Assembly: GCF_001426265.1 (NCBI RefSeq)
Contig: NZ_LMDG01000012.1
Location: forward strand, 434,001-498,000
From: Rhizobium sp. Root1220
GTDB taxonomy: Bacteria; Pseudomonadota; Alphaproteobacteria; Rhizobiales; Rhizobiaceae
Reading direction: 5' to 3'
Length of the DNA: 64,000 bases
The position numbers and the translations under genes were made by a program. The notes under the pieces were generated by a model. It did not search any database and was not told where the DNA came from. It saw only the letters and a list, made by a program, of their open reading frames with translations. Positions 1 to 8,822 of the stretch are shown piece after piece. How positions within the stretch are numbered: position 1 is the first letter of the stretch; every line of letters starts with the position of its first letter.

Positions 1-73
1 GCCGGTTTTCTTCAAGCCATTTGAGACCTATAAGACCGCACACGTCCAGACGCCAAGACAGGAAGGCATCGCC

Positions 74-1465
74 ATGAGCTCCACCCGTACGGAAACGGAT
101 ACTTTCGGCCCGATCGAAGTATCAAACGACAAATATTGGGGCGCGCAGGCGCAGCGCTCGCTCGGCAACTTCAAAATTGGTTGGGAGAAGCAGCCGTTGT
201 CGATCGTTCGGGCGTTGGGAATTGTCAAGCAGGCCGCCGCACGCGCCAACATGGCGCTAGGTCAGCTTGAGCCGGCGGTCGGCAACGCAATCGTTGACGC
301 AGCCCAGGAAGTCATCGACGGCAAGCTGGACGAACACTTCCCGCTCGTGGTCTGGCAGACCGGCTCCGGTACACAGTCGAACATGAACGCCAACGAGGTG
401 ATTTCCAACCGCGCCATCGAGATGCTGGGCGGCGTGATGGGATCGAAGAAGCCGGTCCATCCGAACGATCACGTCAACATGAGCCAGTCGTCGAACGATA
501 CCTATCCGACAGCCATGCACATCGCCTGCGCCGAACAGATCGTTCGCCACCTGCTTCCGGGCTTGAAGCACCTCCATGCCGCACTCGACATGAAGGTCAC
601 CGAGTTCAGCCATATCATCAAGATTGGCCGCACGCACACCCAGGATGCAACGCCCCTCACGCTGGGCCAGGAATTTTCAGGCTATGCGGCGCAGGTCGGC
701 TCGGCAATCAGGCGTATCGAAATGACCCTCCCCGGCCTCTGCGAGCTGGCGCAGGGTGGTACGGCGGTCGGCACCGGCCTCAACGCGCCTGTCGGTTTTG
801 CAGAGAAGGTCGCCGAGGAAATCGCCAGCATCACGCATCTGCCCTTCGTTACGGCGCCGAATAAATTCGAAGCGCTGGCGTCCCACGACTCGATGGTGTT
901 CAGCCATGGGGCAATCAACGCGGCCGCAGCGGCGCTTTTCAAGATCGCCAACGACATCCGCTTCCTCGGCTCCGGCCCGCGTGCCGGCCTCGGCGAGCTC
1001 GCCCTGCCGGAAAACGAACCCGGCTCTTCGATCATGCCGGGCAAGGTCAACCCGACGCAGTGCGAAGCACTGACCCAGGTTTGCATCCATGTTTTCGGCA
1101 ACAATGCCGCACTGACCTTCGCCGACAGCCAGGGCCATTTCGAACTCAACGTCTACAACCCGATGATGGCCTACAATTTCCTGCAGTCGGTTCAGCTTCT
1201 GGCGGATGCGGCCGTATCCTTCACCGACAATTGCGTCGTCGGCATCGAGGCCCGGGAAGACAACATCAAGGCGGGCCTCGAACGCTCGCTGATGCTGGTG
1301 ACCGCCCTTGCTCCGACGATCGGTTACGACAGCGCCGCGAAGATCGCCAAGACCGCGCACAAGAACGGCACGACACTCAAGGAGGAAGCCTTGGCCAGCG
1401 GCCTCGTGACGATCGAGGAATACGACGCAATCGTCCGCCCCGAGATGATGATCGGCCCGAAATAG
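74..1465 (+). CDS. fumC: Fumarate hydratase, class II
   Basis: Interconverts fumarate and malate in the TCA cycle in the cytoplasm, as an iron-independent homotetramer. The 463-residue length is normal for FumC. The fumarase/aspartase superfamily signature [11 protein letters not shown] is present near residue 317, and the substrate-site segments [19 protein letters not shown] and [16 protein letters not shown] are intact. The ATG is preceded by an AGGAAGG ribosome binding site at about 60-66. It stands alone; the next gene on this strand starts about 430 bases later. A perfect 9-bp inverted repeat lies just past the stop. Identification is secure. Confidence 0.97.
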   Translation: MSSTRTETDTFGPIEVSNDKYWGAQAQRSLGNFKIGWEKQPLSIVRALGIVKQAAARANMALGQLEPAVGNAIVDAAQEVIDGKLDEHFPLVVWQTGSGTQSNMNANEVISNRAIEMLGGVMGSKKPVHPNDHVNMSQSSNDTYPTAMHIACAEQIVRHLLPGLKHLHAALDMKVTEFSHIIKIGRTHTQDATPLTLGQEFSGYAAQVGSAIRRIEMTLPGLCELAQGGTAVGTGLNAPVGFAEKVAEEIASITHLPFVTAPNKFEALASHDSMVFSHGAINAAAAALFKIANDIRFLGSGPRAGLGELALPENEPGSSIMPGKVNPTQCEALTQVCIHVFGNNAALTFADSQGHFELNVYNPMMAYNFLQSVQLLADAAVSFTDNCVVGIEAREDNIKAGLERSLMLVTALAPTIGYDSAAKIAKTAHKNGTTLKEEALASGLVTIEEYDAIVRPEMMIGPK

Positions 1466-1491
1466 CACGGCTCTCACAACAACCCTGCGGG

Positions 1492-1517
1492 GGCACCGCC
1501 GCATGCAAGGCGGTGCC
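1492..1517 (+). terminator. Possible fumC terminator hairpin
   Basis: Perfect 9-bp stem (GGCACCGCC at 1492-1500, GGCGGTGCC at 1509-1517) with an 8-base loop, starting 27 bases after the fumC stop. There is no T-run after it, so intrinsic termination is only plausible; it could instead stabilise the mRNA 3' end. Confidence 0.4.
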
Positions 1518-1891
1518 GTCGTACCAAATCCTGAGTTTCGCAAGCGGAAGAACAGGCTGTCTGTGCGGTGCGACCGACCGACCGCAGCGCTCGTCGCGGC
1601 TTGACATTATCGGACCGGCTCGCCTTACGCCCGGCACCGATTGTCAGGGCGCGGGCGACAATCAATTCGAAACGACTGGTGGAAATTTTTTCAGATTTCA
1701 CTCGCGCGCAGAGCGTATAGAATATTGCTAAAATACAAATTTATAGATAAAAATCATGAAGATGCTTCCGTTTCCAGAAACAACCATGAATCTCACATGT
1801 AATCATTGGTATATCTAGCCTTAATCATTTCCAAACATTTGTACGCTAAGTAATAACTGACAACACTTTGGATATCATGAGGAGTAACCGG
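1518..1891. other. Gene-free AT-rich upstream region
   Basis: No supportable gene. The segment from about 1680 to 1860 is markedly AT-rich compared with its surroundings and leads into the diguanylate cyclase gene, so it probably carries that gene's promoter. No specific operator could be picked out. Confidence 0.5.
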
Positions 1892-2959
1892 ATGACGACG
1901 GCCGCAGCGCCTAGGGCGCAGGTTCCCGACGTGGCAGGTCAGATTACGTTCGCGATGCGCTCCATGGGCGTAGCGCCGATTCCCCGGAACTACGAACTCT
2001 TCTATGAAGCTTACATTGGCTCCAATCCCGCGCTCACGCGCGATCTTTCCGCTCTCGGCAGCCAGGCCAGTCAGGAAGAGCTCGATAAGCTCGGGGCACA
2101 GTATTTCACGCATAGTCCTGCCCGCGTTTTTGACGACGCACATGGGCGCATTGCAGCGGAACTTGAGACCCTGCTGCGTGTCCTGCGTCAGGAACAGACA
2201 TCGCTCGAAAGCTACAACAAGCTGCTCGGCGAAACCTACAAGCGGATCAGTTCGAAAAGCAACTCCAGCGTCGACCTTCTCGAAAGTGCCATCCACCTCC
2301 TGACCGAGGCGACCGGCAACACGATGGCGCACGGCGAGAAGACGGTAGAAAATTTCGTCCAGCGGTCCAACGAAATGGCCGAGGTCCGCAAGGAACTCGA
2401 CGAATACAAGCGCATCGCCAACACGGATTCGCTGACGCGCCTGTCGAACCGACGCGCCTTCGACGATCGCCTTGCCGCCGTCTTCAACGGTCAGGCGATG
2501 CGCCCCGTCACCGCACTGGTGCTGGCGGACATCGACAACTTCAAGAAGATCAATGACAGCTATGGCCATCCCGTCGGCGACAAGATCCTGGCGACAGTGG
2601 CTTCGGTGATCCGCTCGAACGTCCGGCGCGACGTTTTCGTGGCCCGCACCGGCGGTGAGGAGTTCGCGTTGATCATCGAGGGAAATACTGCCGACGAGGT
2701 CATGGGGACCGCCGAGCGCATCCGCCGGACACTCGAGTCAACGCCCTTCACCAATTCACGCACGAGAATAAATTACGGTCCGGTGACCGTTTCCGTGGGG
2801 GTCTGCATGGCGTCGTCCGCCGAAGATGCCGGTGAGTTGTACCATAAGGCTGACGTGGCGCTTTACGGCGCCAAGAATTCCGGTCGCAACTGCACAATCC
2901 TCTTTGAGGACGGCATGCAGAAGGACTTCACCAAGAGCTGGCTGATCTACAAGGGATAG
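1892..2959 (+). CDS. GGDEF-domain diguanylate cyclase
   Basis: Predicted to make cyclic di-GMP from two GTP. The 355-residue protein has an N-terminal region of about 170 residues without membrane segments, helical in appearance, then a GGDEF domain from about residue 185. The domain shows NTDSLTRLSNRRAF, the metal-site segment ADIDNFKKIND and the active-site motif RTGGEEF. The usual inhibitory RxxD motif before GGEEF is not conserved here (RRDV), so classical product feedback through that site is doubtful. Start chosen at ATG 1892 because GGAG at 1881-1884 is well placed; in-frame starts at 1868 (TTG) and 1877 lack a comparable site. It stands alone. The input it senses is unknown. Confidence 0.9.
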   Translation: MTTAAAPRAQVPDVAGQITFAMRSMGVAPIPRNYELFYEAYIGSNPALTRDLSALGSQASQEELDKLGAQYFTHSPARVFDDAHGRIAAELETLLRVLRQEQTSLESYNKLLGETYKRISSKSNSSVDLLESAIHLLTEATGNTMAHGEKTVENFVQRSNEMAEVRKELDEYKRIANTDSLTRLSNRRAFDDRLAAVFNGQAMRPVTALVLADIDNFKKINDSYGHPVGDKILATVASVIRSNVRRDVFVARTGGEEFALIIEGNTADEVMGTAERIRRTLESTPFTNSRTRINYGPVTVSVGVCMASSAEDAGELYHKADVALYGAKNSGRNCTILFEDGMQKDFTKSWLIYKG

Positions 2960-2994
2960 ATTTCCGGCCGGGTGTCCCGCCCCGGAGCAGAGCT

Positions 2995-3606
2995 TCACCA
3001 CATGGTTTTCGCGGCACGACCTGCCCATTCTCGGTCATATGTCGCGTGATCGAAGTCGTCGGTAGCCGCCTTCAGCATCAGACCGGGTGTCGGCAGGCTG
3101 TCGGGATTCGCGAAATTCTCCGGATTCCAGAGCTCCGACCGGATCAGTGCCCTCGCGCACTGAAAGTACACTTCATCGATGCTGATCACGATGACCGTTC
3201 GCGGATGCCTGCCGTCCATCTCGAAACTGGACAGCAGCGCCTCATCGTTGGAGACCACGCCCCTGCCGTTGATGCGCATCGTCGTGTTGGAGCCGGGAAT
3301 TAGAAACATCAAGGCAAGCCGCGGATCGCGAACGATGTTCGACAGTGAGTCGACGCGATTGTTGCCGCGCCAGTCCGGCATATGCAGCGTGGTCTCGTCC
3401 ACAATACGCACGACCCCGCCCACATCGCCGCGCGGAGAGCAGTCGAGACCTTCGGGTCCCACGGTCGCCAAAGCGACGAACGGTGAGGCTTCGATCATCT
3501 GGCGGTAGAGCGGCGTCAGATACTTCGTGACCTTTGCCACAGATGCCTGCGTCAACCCGCCAGCGTAGATTGCCGCGAGTTCTTCTACCGTGCTGATAAT
3601 TTTCAT
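2995..3606 (-). CDS. Pyridoxamine 5'-phosphate oxidase-family FMN-binding protein
   Basis: A 203-residue PPOX-type flavoprotein resembling the MSMEG_1061-like subgroup. Typical features are ALATVGPEGLDCSPRGD near the N-terminus, followed by DSLSNIVRDPRLALMFLIPG and a region ending in an R-x-E-x-W-like segment (IRSELWNPENF). Such proteins usually bind FMN or F420-like flavins on a split beta-barrel, and most have unknown substrates. It probably acts in the cytoplasm as a small-molecule reductase or oxidase. Its stop is about 35 bases from the stop of the diguanylate cyclase, so the two genes converge. The family assignment is firm; the substrate is not known. Confidence 0.85.
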   Translation of the reverse strand: MKIISTVEELAAIYAGGLTQASVAKVTKYLTPLYRQMIEASPFVALATVGPEGLDCSPRGDVGGVVRIVDETTLHMPDWRGNNRVDSLSNIVRDPRLALMFLIPGSNTTMRINGRGVVSNDEALLSSFEMDGRHPRTVIVISIDEVYFQCARALIRSELWNPENFANPDSLPTPGLMLKAATDDFDHATYDREWAGRAAKTMW

Positions 3607-3773
3607 GATCGCCCTGCCGCTTTTTCGTGATGCCTCTAGTCCCGTATTGTAACGCTACAATGACATGCGCCTCGCCGGAAGGTCGAAAAGCGCGTTGCGC
3701 GGCCGCACGCATTGCCTCGACCGCCCAACCCTATGCGCAACAGAGGGCCATGCGCGCATGCTCGAGGAAAGAG

Positions 3774-4964
3774 TCAGTGCGCTGTCTGCTTGACCGTCCC
3801 GTCAGCAAGGGACTTGTATTCCCATGCAGCCACGACGATCAGTACCAGCGTCGCGAGAATGCCCATGACGTAAACTTCCGCAAAGGGAGCCGCGAAAGCA
3901 AGCATTATCAACAACACCAGGCCTCCAACATGCGAGAGTGGCGGCCGCCCGGTCGTGGCTCCCTTGAACCAGAGGTTCCCGGCAAGGAACAGCGCCTGTC
4001 CGCCAAGCACGGAAGCGATGACGCCGAGATTGCCGGCCTCGTGCGGGTGCGAGAACATGAATTCGACCGCGACGGCATGGACGATGATACCAGCCAGGAT
4101 CGGAATGTGGGCGTAGGTGAACGCCTGTCGGGCAACGCCCCCGGGTGTGGCATCATGCTCGATCCGGTGTGCGGCACGTTCGTGGCCGAAGCGGAAATAG
4201 AGCCACCACATCGCAACCGTTCCGACGAACCCTGTAACGAAGACGACGGCTGTCAATGTCGAAAAAGGCAGCTCCGAGAACGTCCGCCCGGCGACGAGGA
4301 TCGCCTCGCCCAGGCAGATGATGACGAACAGCGCGCAACGCTCGGCCATATGAGCGCCGGAAACGTCCCAATCGGCGGCCTTGGACTTACCCAGGCCCGG
4401 TACCGCAAAACCGGAAGCCGGACCGGCATATTCGATCGCCAGCGCAATGAGCCAGGCGATCAGCCGCGCCTCGTGTTCGAGAAGCCCGCCGGCAATCCAG
4501 AAAACACCCGAGACAATTAGCCAGATGCTGATGCGCACGAAGTTGCGATAGTGTGCTGCGCCGGAATGCCTGACGGCAAAGGTCATGAATAGCGACCGCC
4601 CGACCTGCATCAGCACGTAGGCACCGGCAAAGAGCAGCCCCTTGTCACCGAACGCCTCGGGGATCGAAGCCGACAGAACAAGGCCGAGCAGCATAAGTAC
4701 CACCAGCATGCCTCGCACCGGCGTCTTCTCCGGGTCGAGCCAGTTCGTCACCCAGGCCGTAAAAATCCACACCCACCAGACGGCAAACGTCATCAGGCCA
4801 GCTTCGAGCGCGCCGAGCGGCGTGTAGTGTCCCGCCAGTGCATGCGACAGCTGCGATATCGAGAAAACGAAAACGAGATCGAAAAAGAGTTCTAGGAAGC
4901 TCACTCTGCTTCCGCTCGGGCTATCCTTCGCACGCAGCCAGTTCCGTTCTCTCAGTGCCGCCAT
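3774..4964 (-). CDS. ltrA: Low temperature requirement protein A (LtrA) family membrane protein
   Basis: A 396-residue polytopic protein of the LtrA family, named after a Listeria gene needed for growth in the cold; its biochemical role is not established. The family opening VSFLELFFDLVFVFSISQLSH is clear near residue 20, as is FAVWWVWIFTAWVTNWLDP. About 10-12 hydrophobic segments follow. It is an inner-membrane protein. It lies between the PPOX protein and the DUF971 gene, all on the minus strand; the 26-base gap to the DUF971 stop suggests co-transcription with DUF971 (4991-5365), which would be first in that unit. Confidence 0.88.
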   Translation of the reverse strand: MAALRERNWLRAKDSPSGSRVSFLELFFDLVFVFSISQLSHALAGHYTPLGALEAGLMTFAVWWVWIFTAWVTNWLDPEKTPVRGMLVVLMLLGLVLSASIPEAFGDKGLLFAGAYVLMQVGRSLFMTFAVRHSGAAHYRNFVRISIWLIVSGVFWIAGGLLEHEARLIAWLIALAIEYAGPASGFAVPGLGKSKAADWDVSGAHMAERCALFVIICLGEAILVAGRTFSELPFSTLTAVVFVTGFVGTVAMWWLYFRFGHERAAHRIEHDATPGGVARQAFTYAHIPILAGIIVHAVAVEFMFSHPHEAGNLGVIASVLGGQALFLAGNLWFKGATTGRPPLSHVGGLVLLIMLAFAAPFAEVYVMGILATLVLIVVAAWEYKSLADGTVKQTAH

Positions 4965-4990
4965 GCGTTCCCCCTTATGGCAATTGTCGC

Positions 4991-5365
4991 TTAACGTGGT
5001 TTTTCGGGCGTGTCCCGCGACATTCCTTTTTCGCGCAACTCATCTTCGTATCCGGCAAGGAGCTCTTCGCGCTTTTCACCAAGCTCATACAGATAGGCCC
5101 ACGTGAAGATGCCGGTATCGTGCATGTCGTCGAAACCGATGCGCACTGCATAATTACCCGTCGGCGTCATCGATATGATGGAAACGTCGCGCTTGCCGGG
5201 TACGGTAACCTTCTGGGCGGGCCCATGTCCCTGAACCTCGGCCGATGGCGACAGCACGCGCAGCATCTCCGCCGACAGGTCGAAACTCTGCCCGTCACCG
5301 AAGGTCACCAACAGATGTTTCCGGTCCTTCGAAACCCTAAGCTCGGTCGGCCAGATGTCGCTCAT
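4991..5365 (-). CDS. DUF971 (gamma-butyrobetaine hydroxylase-like N-terminal domain) protein
   Basis: A 124-residue protein made of a single DUF971 domain. It opens with WPTELRVSKDRKHLLVTFGDG, and the family signature IGFDDMHDTGIFTWAYLYEL occupies residues of roughly 75-95. In bacteria this domain occurs alone or next to Mrp-type Fe-S carrier proteins, but its exact job is unresolved. It is divergent from moaA with a short gap (about 130 bases to the chosen moaA start), consistent with a loose link to cofactor or Fe-S metabolism; that link is inference. Confidence 0.85.
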   Translation of the reverse strand: MSDIWPTELRVSKDRKHLLVTFGDGQSFDLSAEMLRVLSPSAEVQGHGPAQKVTVPGKRDVSIISMTPTGNYAVRIGFDDMHDTGIFTWAYLYELGEKREELLAGYEDELREKGMSRDTPEKPR

Positions 5366-5498
5366 TGTCCCGTCCTTTTCAAATCAGGAGTATGCAATCG
5401 CCTATTGCGAGGCAAGGCCAATTTAACATGCTGCAACTGCGGTTTCCCTTGACGTGGCAATGGCCTATACGCACATTAGTAGCATTGCGGAGGTAGTC

Positions 5499-6545
5499 GT
5501 GAACAGCAACGTAGGAACGACGGGCAACGCGTCACCGCTGGTGGCGAACGCAAGGCAGATGATCGACCCGTTCCAGCGGGCGGTTACCTATCTGCGTGTG
5601 TCGGTAACCGACCGCTGCGACTTCCGCTGCACCTACTGCATGGCGGAAAACATGAATTTCCTGCCAAAGAAGGATCTGCTGACGCTGGAGGAACTGGAGC
5701 GGCTCTGTTCCGCCTTCATCGCCAAGGGTGTGCGCAAGCTCAGGCTGACCGGCGGAGAACCACTGGTGCGCAAGAACATCATGCATCTGGTGCGCGGGCT
5801 CGGCCGGCGGATCGGCTCCGGCCTCGACGAGTTGACACTGACCACCAATGGCTCGCAACTCGCTCGTTTCGCGGATGAACTCTACGACTGCGGCGTGCGG
5901 CGCATCAACGTCTCCCTCGACACCCTCGATCCGGACAAGTTCCGCCAGATCACCCGCTGGGGCGACTTCGGTAAGGTCATGGAGGGAATCGATGCTGCCC
6001 AGAAGGCCGGCCTAAAGATCAAGCTTAACGCGGTGGCGCTGAAGGGCTTCAACGATATCGAGATGCCTGACATAATCCGCTTCGCGCATGGTCGCGGCAT
6101 GGACCTGACGGTCATCGAAACCATGCCGATGGGCGAAATCGAGGAAGATCGCACCGATCGTTACCTGCCTCTGTCCAAGCTGCGCGCAGATCTCGAACAG
6201 CAATTCACCTTCTCCGACATCGGATACCGCACCGGCGGCCCGGCCCGCTATGTCGAAGTCAGCGAGACCGGCGGTCGCCTCGGCTTCATCACCCCGATGA
6301 CGCATAATTTCTGCGAGAGCTGCAACCGCGTCCGCCTCACCTGCACCGGCACGCTCTACATGTGCCTCGGGCAGAACGACGCAGCCGATTTGCGCTCGAC
6401 CTTGCGCGCCACAGACGACGACGGACTGCTCTATGCGGCGATCGACGAGGCGATCTCGCGCAAGCCGAAAGGTCATGACTTCATCATCGACCGCACCCAC
6501 AACCGCCCCGCCGTCGCACGCCATATGAGCGTCACCGGAGGGTGA
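5499..6545 (+). CDS. moaA: GTP 3',8-cyclase MoaA (molybdenum cofactor biosynthesis)
   Basis: Radical-SAM enzyme that, with MoaC, converts GTP to cyclic pyranopterin monophosphate in molybdopterin synthesis. The SAM-cluster motif CDFRCTYC is near residue 40, and the second Fe-S site [18 protein letters not shown] is near residue 265. The chain ends in the essential Gly-Gly (VTGG). Start set at GTG 5499, which has GGAGG at 5489-5493; an upstream in-frame GTG at 5454 lacks a ribosome site and would add 15 atypical residues. This gives 348 residues, normal for rhizobial MoaA. mobA and mobB lie 1.1 kb downstream, beyond a DMT transporter, so Mo-cofactor genes are loosely clustered. Confidence 0.96.
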   Translation: MNSNVGTTGNASPLVANARQMIDPFQRAVTYLRVSVTDRCDFRCTYCMAENMNFLPKKDLLTLEELERLCSAFIAKGVRKLRLTGGEPLVRKNIMHLVRGLGRRIGSGLDELTLTTNGSQLARFADELYDCGVRRINVSLDTLDPDKFRQITRWGDFGKVMEGIDAAQKAGLKIKLNAVALKGFNDIEMPDIIRFAHGRGMDLTVIETMPMGEIEEDRTDRYLPLSKLRADLEQQFTFSDIGYRTGGPARYVEVSETGGRLGFITPMTHNFCESCNRVRLTCTGTLYMCLGQNDAADLRSTLRATDDDGLLYAAIDEAISRKPKGHDFIIDRTHNRPAVARHMSVTGG

Positions 6546-6708
6546 GTATTTCGTGAGCTGGCGTCTCTTCCAGCAGTTTCCGCAACGGATACGGCGCGCG
6601 AGGCAATTGTGCACCGCGCAACCGAATTTTTGTCGGTGTGTCCTTCATTCGATTCCATTGACTGCGGTTCGCCTCTAAAAGGGGCCGTACGCGAATCGGA
6701 ATGTCATA

Positions 6709-7617
6709 ATGCCTCGGTCCCGCAATACCCAGGGTGCCATCTACATGAGTTCGGCCATGGCCGGATTTTCCTGCAGCGACGCCCTATCCAAGTCTGTCAT
6801 CACCTACATGAACGCGGGCCAGATCATGTGCCTGCGCGGCCTCTTTACCAGCATCTTCGTCTACGCCATCGCCCGCTACATGGGTGCGCTCAGGTCGTGG
6901 AAGATCATCCTCAAGCCGATGATCATCTTGCGCGTCGTCTGCGAGATACTGGCGGCCGTCACTTACATCACCGCGCTCGGCATGATGCCGATTGCCAACG
7001 CCTCCGCCATCCTGCAGTCGCTGCCGCTGGTCGTCACCTTCGGCGCCGCGCTCTTCTTTGCGGAGCCGGTGGGCTGGAGACGCTGGTCGGCAATCCTCGT
7101 CGGACTGATCGGAGTCGTCATCATCATCCGCCCGGGTGCCGAAGGTTTCACCATCGCCGCCCTGCTCTGCGTCGCAAGCGTTCTGGTCACGGCAGGCCGC
7201 GACCTCGCGACGCGCAGCATCGACCCTGAAATCCCGTCGCTCATGATCACGGTCGTGACGGCGGTCTCCGTCACAATCTTCGGAGCGTTGCTGACGCCGT
7301 TGCTGGGCGGGTGGCGGCCGATCAGCGTTACGTCGCTTTCCCACATCGTGCTCGCGGCGAGCCTGGTGCTGGTCGGTTACCAATCGGTGATCATGGCCAT
7401 GCGCACCGGGGAGATTTCCTTCGTTGCCCCGTTCCGTTATACCAGTCTGATCTTCTCGACGTTGCTCGGCTTTGCGTTCTTCGCGGAGTTCCCCGACTCG
7501 TGGACACTGTTCGGAGCCGCCATCGTCATAGCGTCCGGCCTCTATACATTCTATCGTGAGGCCAAGCGTCACGTGGCGCCGGTCGCGCAGGAGTCCGAAC
7601 CGAGAACTCCCGTCTGA
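6709..7617 (+). CDS. DMT-superfamily (EamA) transporter
   Basis: A 302-residue inner-membrane protein with about ten hydrophobic segments arranged as two EamA repeats, typical of drug/metabolite exporters. The first repeat contains GMMPIANASAILQSLPLVV and the second GEISFVAPFRYTSLIFSTLLG, both characteristic. The substrate is unknown. The 7-base gap to mobA suggests one transcript with mobA-mobB, although no functional tie to molybdenum is evident. Confidence 0.9.
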   Translation: MPRSRNTQGAIYMSSAMAGFSCSDALSKSVITYMNAGQIMCLRGLFTSIFVYAIARYMGALRSWKIILKPMIILRVVCEILAAVTYITALGMMPIANASAILQSLPLVVTFGAALFFAEPVGWRRWSAILVGLIGVVIIIRPGAEGFTIAALLCVASVLVTAGRDLATRSIDPEIPSLMITVVTAVSVTIFGALLTPLLGGWRPISVTSLSHIVLAASLVLVGYQSVIMAMRTGEISFVAPFRYTSLIFSTLLGFAFFAEFPDSWTLFGAAIVIASGLYTFYREAKRHVAPVAQESEPRTPV

Positions 7618-7624
7618 GGCAAGC

Positions 7625-8257
7625 ATGAACCAATTTTCGCTGGACAGAACCAACATCGCTGGCGTTGTCCTAGCCGGGGGCCGCTCGTCGCGCATGGGGC
7701 GCGACAAGGCTTCGGTGCCGCTTGGGGATCGCACCTTGCTGCAGAGGGTGATCGAAACGCTTGCGCCACAGGTCGCAACCCTTGCCGTCAACGCCGACGC
7801 GCTTCCGGAAAACTGCGACCGGCACTTCATCCCGGATATTATTCCCGGCAAAGCAGGACCGATGGCGGGAATCCATGCAGCGATGGTCCACGGGGCGGCA
7901 TTGCCCGGAGCTACCCATGTCGCGACGGTTTCGGTCGACAGCCCGTTCTTTCCCCACGATCTCGTGGACTGGCTGGCCGCAGCCGTGGACGCGCCGCAAA
8001 AGATCGCCATTGCCACCTCGGAGAGCCGCAGCCATCCCGTTTTCGGCCTCTGGCCTGTAACTCTCGCCAGCGACCTGGAAACCTGGATTGCGACCGACGA
8101 AAAGCACCGCGTGCGTGACTTCCTGTTACGGCATGACGTTACGGAAGTTTCGTTTCCGCTACGTCCCACCCGCGCAAGCCTTCTCGATCCCTTTTTTAAC
8201 GTCAACACGCCCGACGACCTCGCAGAGGCCGAGCGGTGGCTGAAGGTGCTGGTCTGA
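7625..8257 (+). CDS. mobA: Molybdenum cofactor guanylyltransferase MobA
   Basis: Attaches GMP to molybdopterin-Mo to form the bis-MGD cofactor. The nucleotidyltransferase motif GVVLAGGRSSRMGRDKA opens the protein, and later segments DIIPGKAGPMAGI and VSVDSPFFPHDL match the family. ATG 7625 follows GAGG at 7615-7618 and gives 210 residues, the usual length. The stop codon overlaps the mobB start (TGATG at 8255-8259), indicating translational coupling. Confidence 0.94.
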   Translation: MNQFSLDRTNIAGVVLAGGRSSRMGRDKASVPLGDRTLLQRVIETLAPQVATLAVNADALPENCDRHFIPDIIPGKAGPMAGIHAAMVHGAALPGATHVATVSVDSPFFPHDLVDWLAAAVDAPQKIAIATSESRSHPVFGLWPVTLASDLETWIATDEKHRVRDFLLRHDVTEVSFPLRPTRASLLDPFFNVNTPDDLAEAERWLKVLV

Positions 8258-8775
8258 TGGACAAACCCAGGGTATTTGGCATCTCGGGATGGAAGAACTC
8301 TGGCAAGACCGGGCTCGCCGTTCGGCTCGTCGAGGAATTCACGCGGCGGGGCTACAGGATTTCCACGATCAAGCACGCCCATCATGATTTCGATATCGAC
8401 AAGGTCGGCGCCGACAGCTACCGCCACCGTCAGGCCGGCGCGCACGAAGTGACCATCGTCTCCGGTACGCGCTACGCCATCATGCACGAGTTGCGCGGCG
8501 CGCCGGAACCGACATTCGAGGAAATCCTCGCCCGCATCGCACCGTGCGATCTCGTGCTGATCGAAGGCTACAAGCGCGAGCCGATCCCCAAAATCGAGGC
8601 GCGCCGGCTGGAGGCTGCCAACCGCGAGCCGCTCGCTCCGAGCGATCCCTTCATCGCAGCGATCGCGGCCGACCATCCGGTCCCGGCAACCACCCTGCCC
8701 GTCTTCGATCTCGACGATACGCACGCCATTGCCGATTTCATTGCCGGGATCGTCGACCTGCCCCGAAAGCAATGA
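8257..8775 (+). CDS. mobB: Molybdopterin-guanine dinucleotide biosynthesis adaptor MobB
   Basis: A GTP-binding accessory protein for MobA. The P-loop GWKNSGKTGL is at residues of about 10-19, followed by TIKHAHHDFDIDKVGADSYRH and VLIEGYKREPIPKIE, all diagnostic for MobB. Start ATG 8257 shares a base with the mobA stop. The 172-residue length is normal. The gene ends at a strong hairpin shared with the oppositely oriented ompA-family gene. Confidence 0.94.
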   Translation: MDKPRVFGISGWKNSGKTGLAVRLVEEFTRRGYRISTIKHAHHDFDIDKVGADSYRHRQAGAHEVTIVSGTRYAIMHELRGAPEPTFEEILARIAPCDLVLIEGYKREPIPKIEARRLEAANREPLAPSDPFIAAIAADHPVPATTLPVFDLDDTHAIADFIAGIVDLPRKQ

Positions 8776-8800
8776 AAAAGCCGCCGGTCACCCGGCGGCT
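8775..8800 (-). terminator. Intrinsic terminator between convergent mobB and the OmpA-family gene
   Basis: Perfect 9-bp stem AGCCGCCGG (8779-8786 plus 8787) / CCGGCGGCT (8792-8800) with loop TCAC. Read on the minus strand it is followed by a T-run (AAAAA at 8775-8779 on the plus strand), so it is a good terminator for the minus-strand gene ending at 8823. It is weaker for mobB. Confidence 0.8.
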
Positions 8801-8822
8801 TCCATCTCCGTCTGACGTCTGT

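Noticed and set aside
6784..8772. A 662-codon antisense frame over the DMT-mobA-mobB genes
   Set aside because: It opposes three well-supported genes and has a low-complexity Arg/Asp-rich translation.
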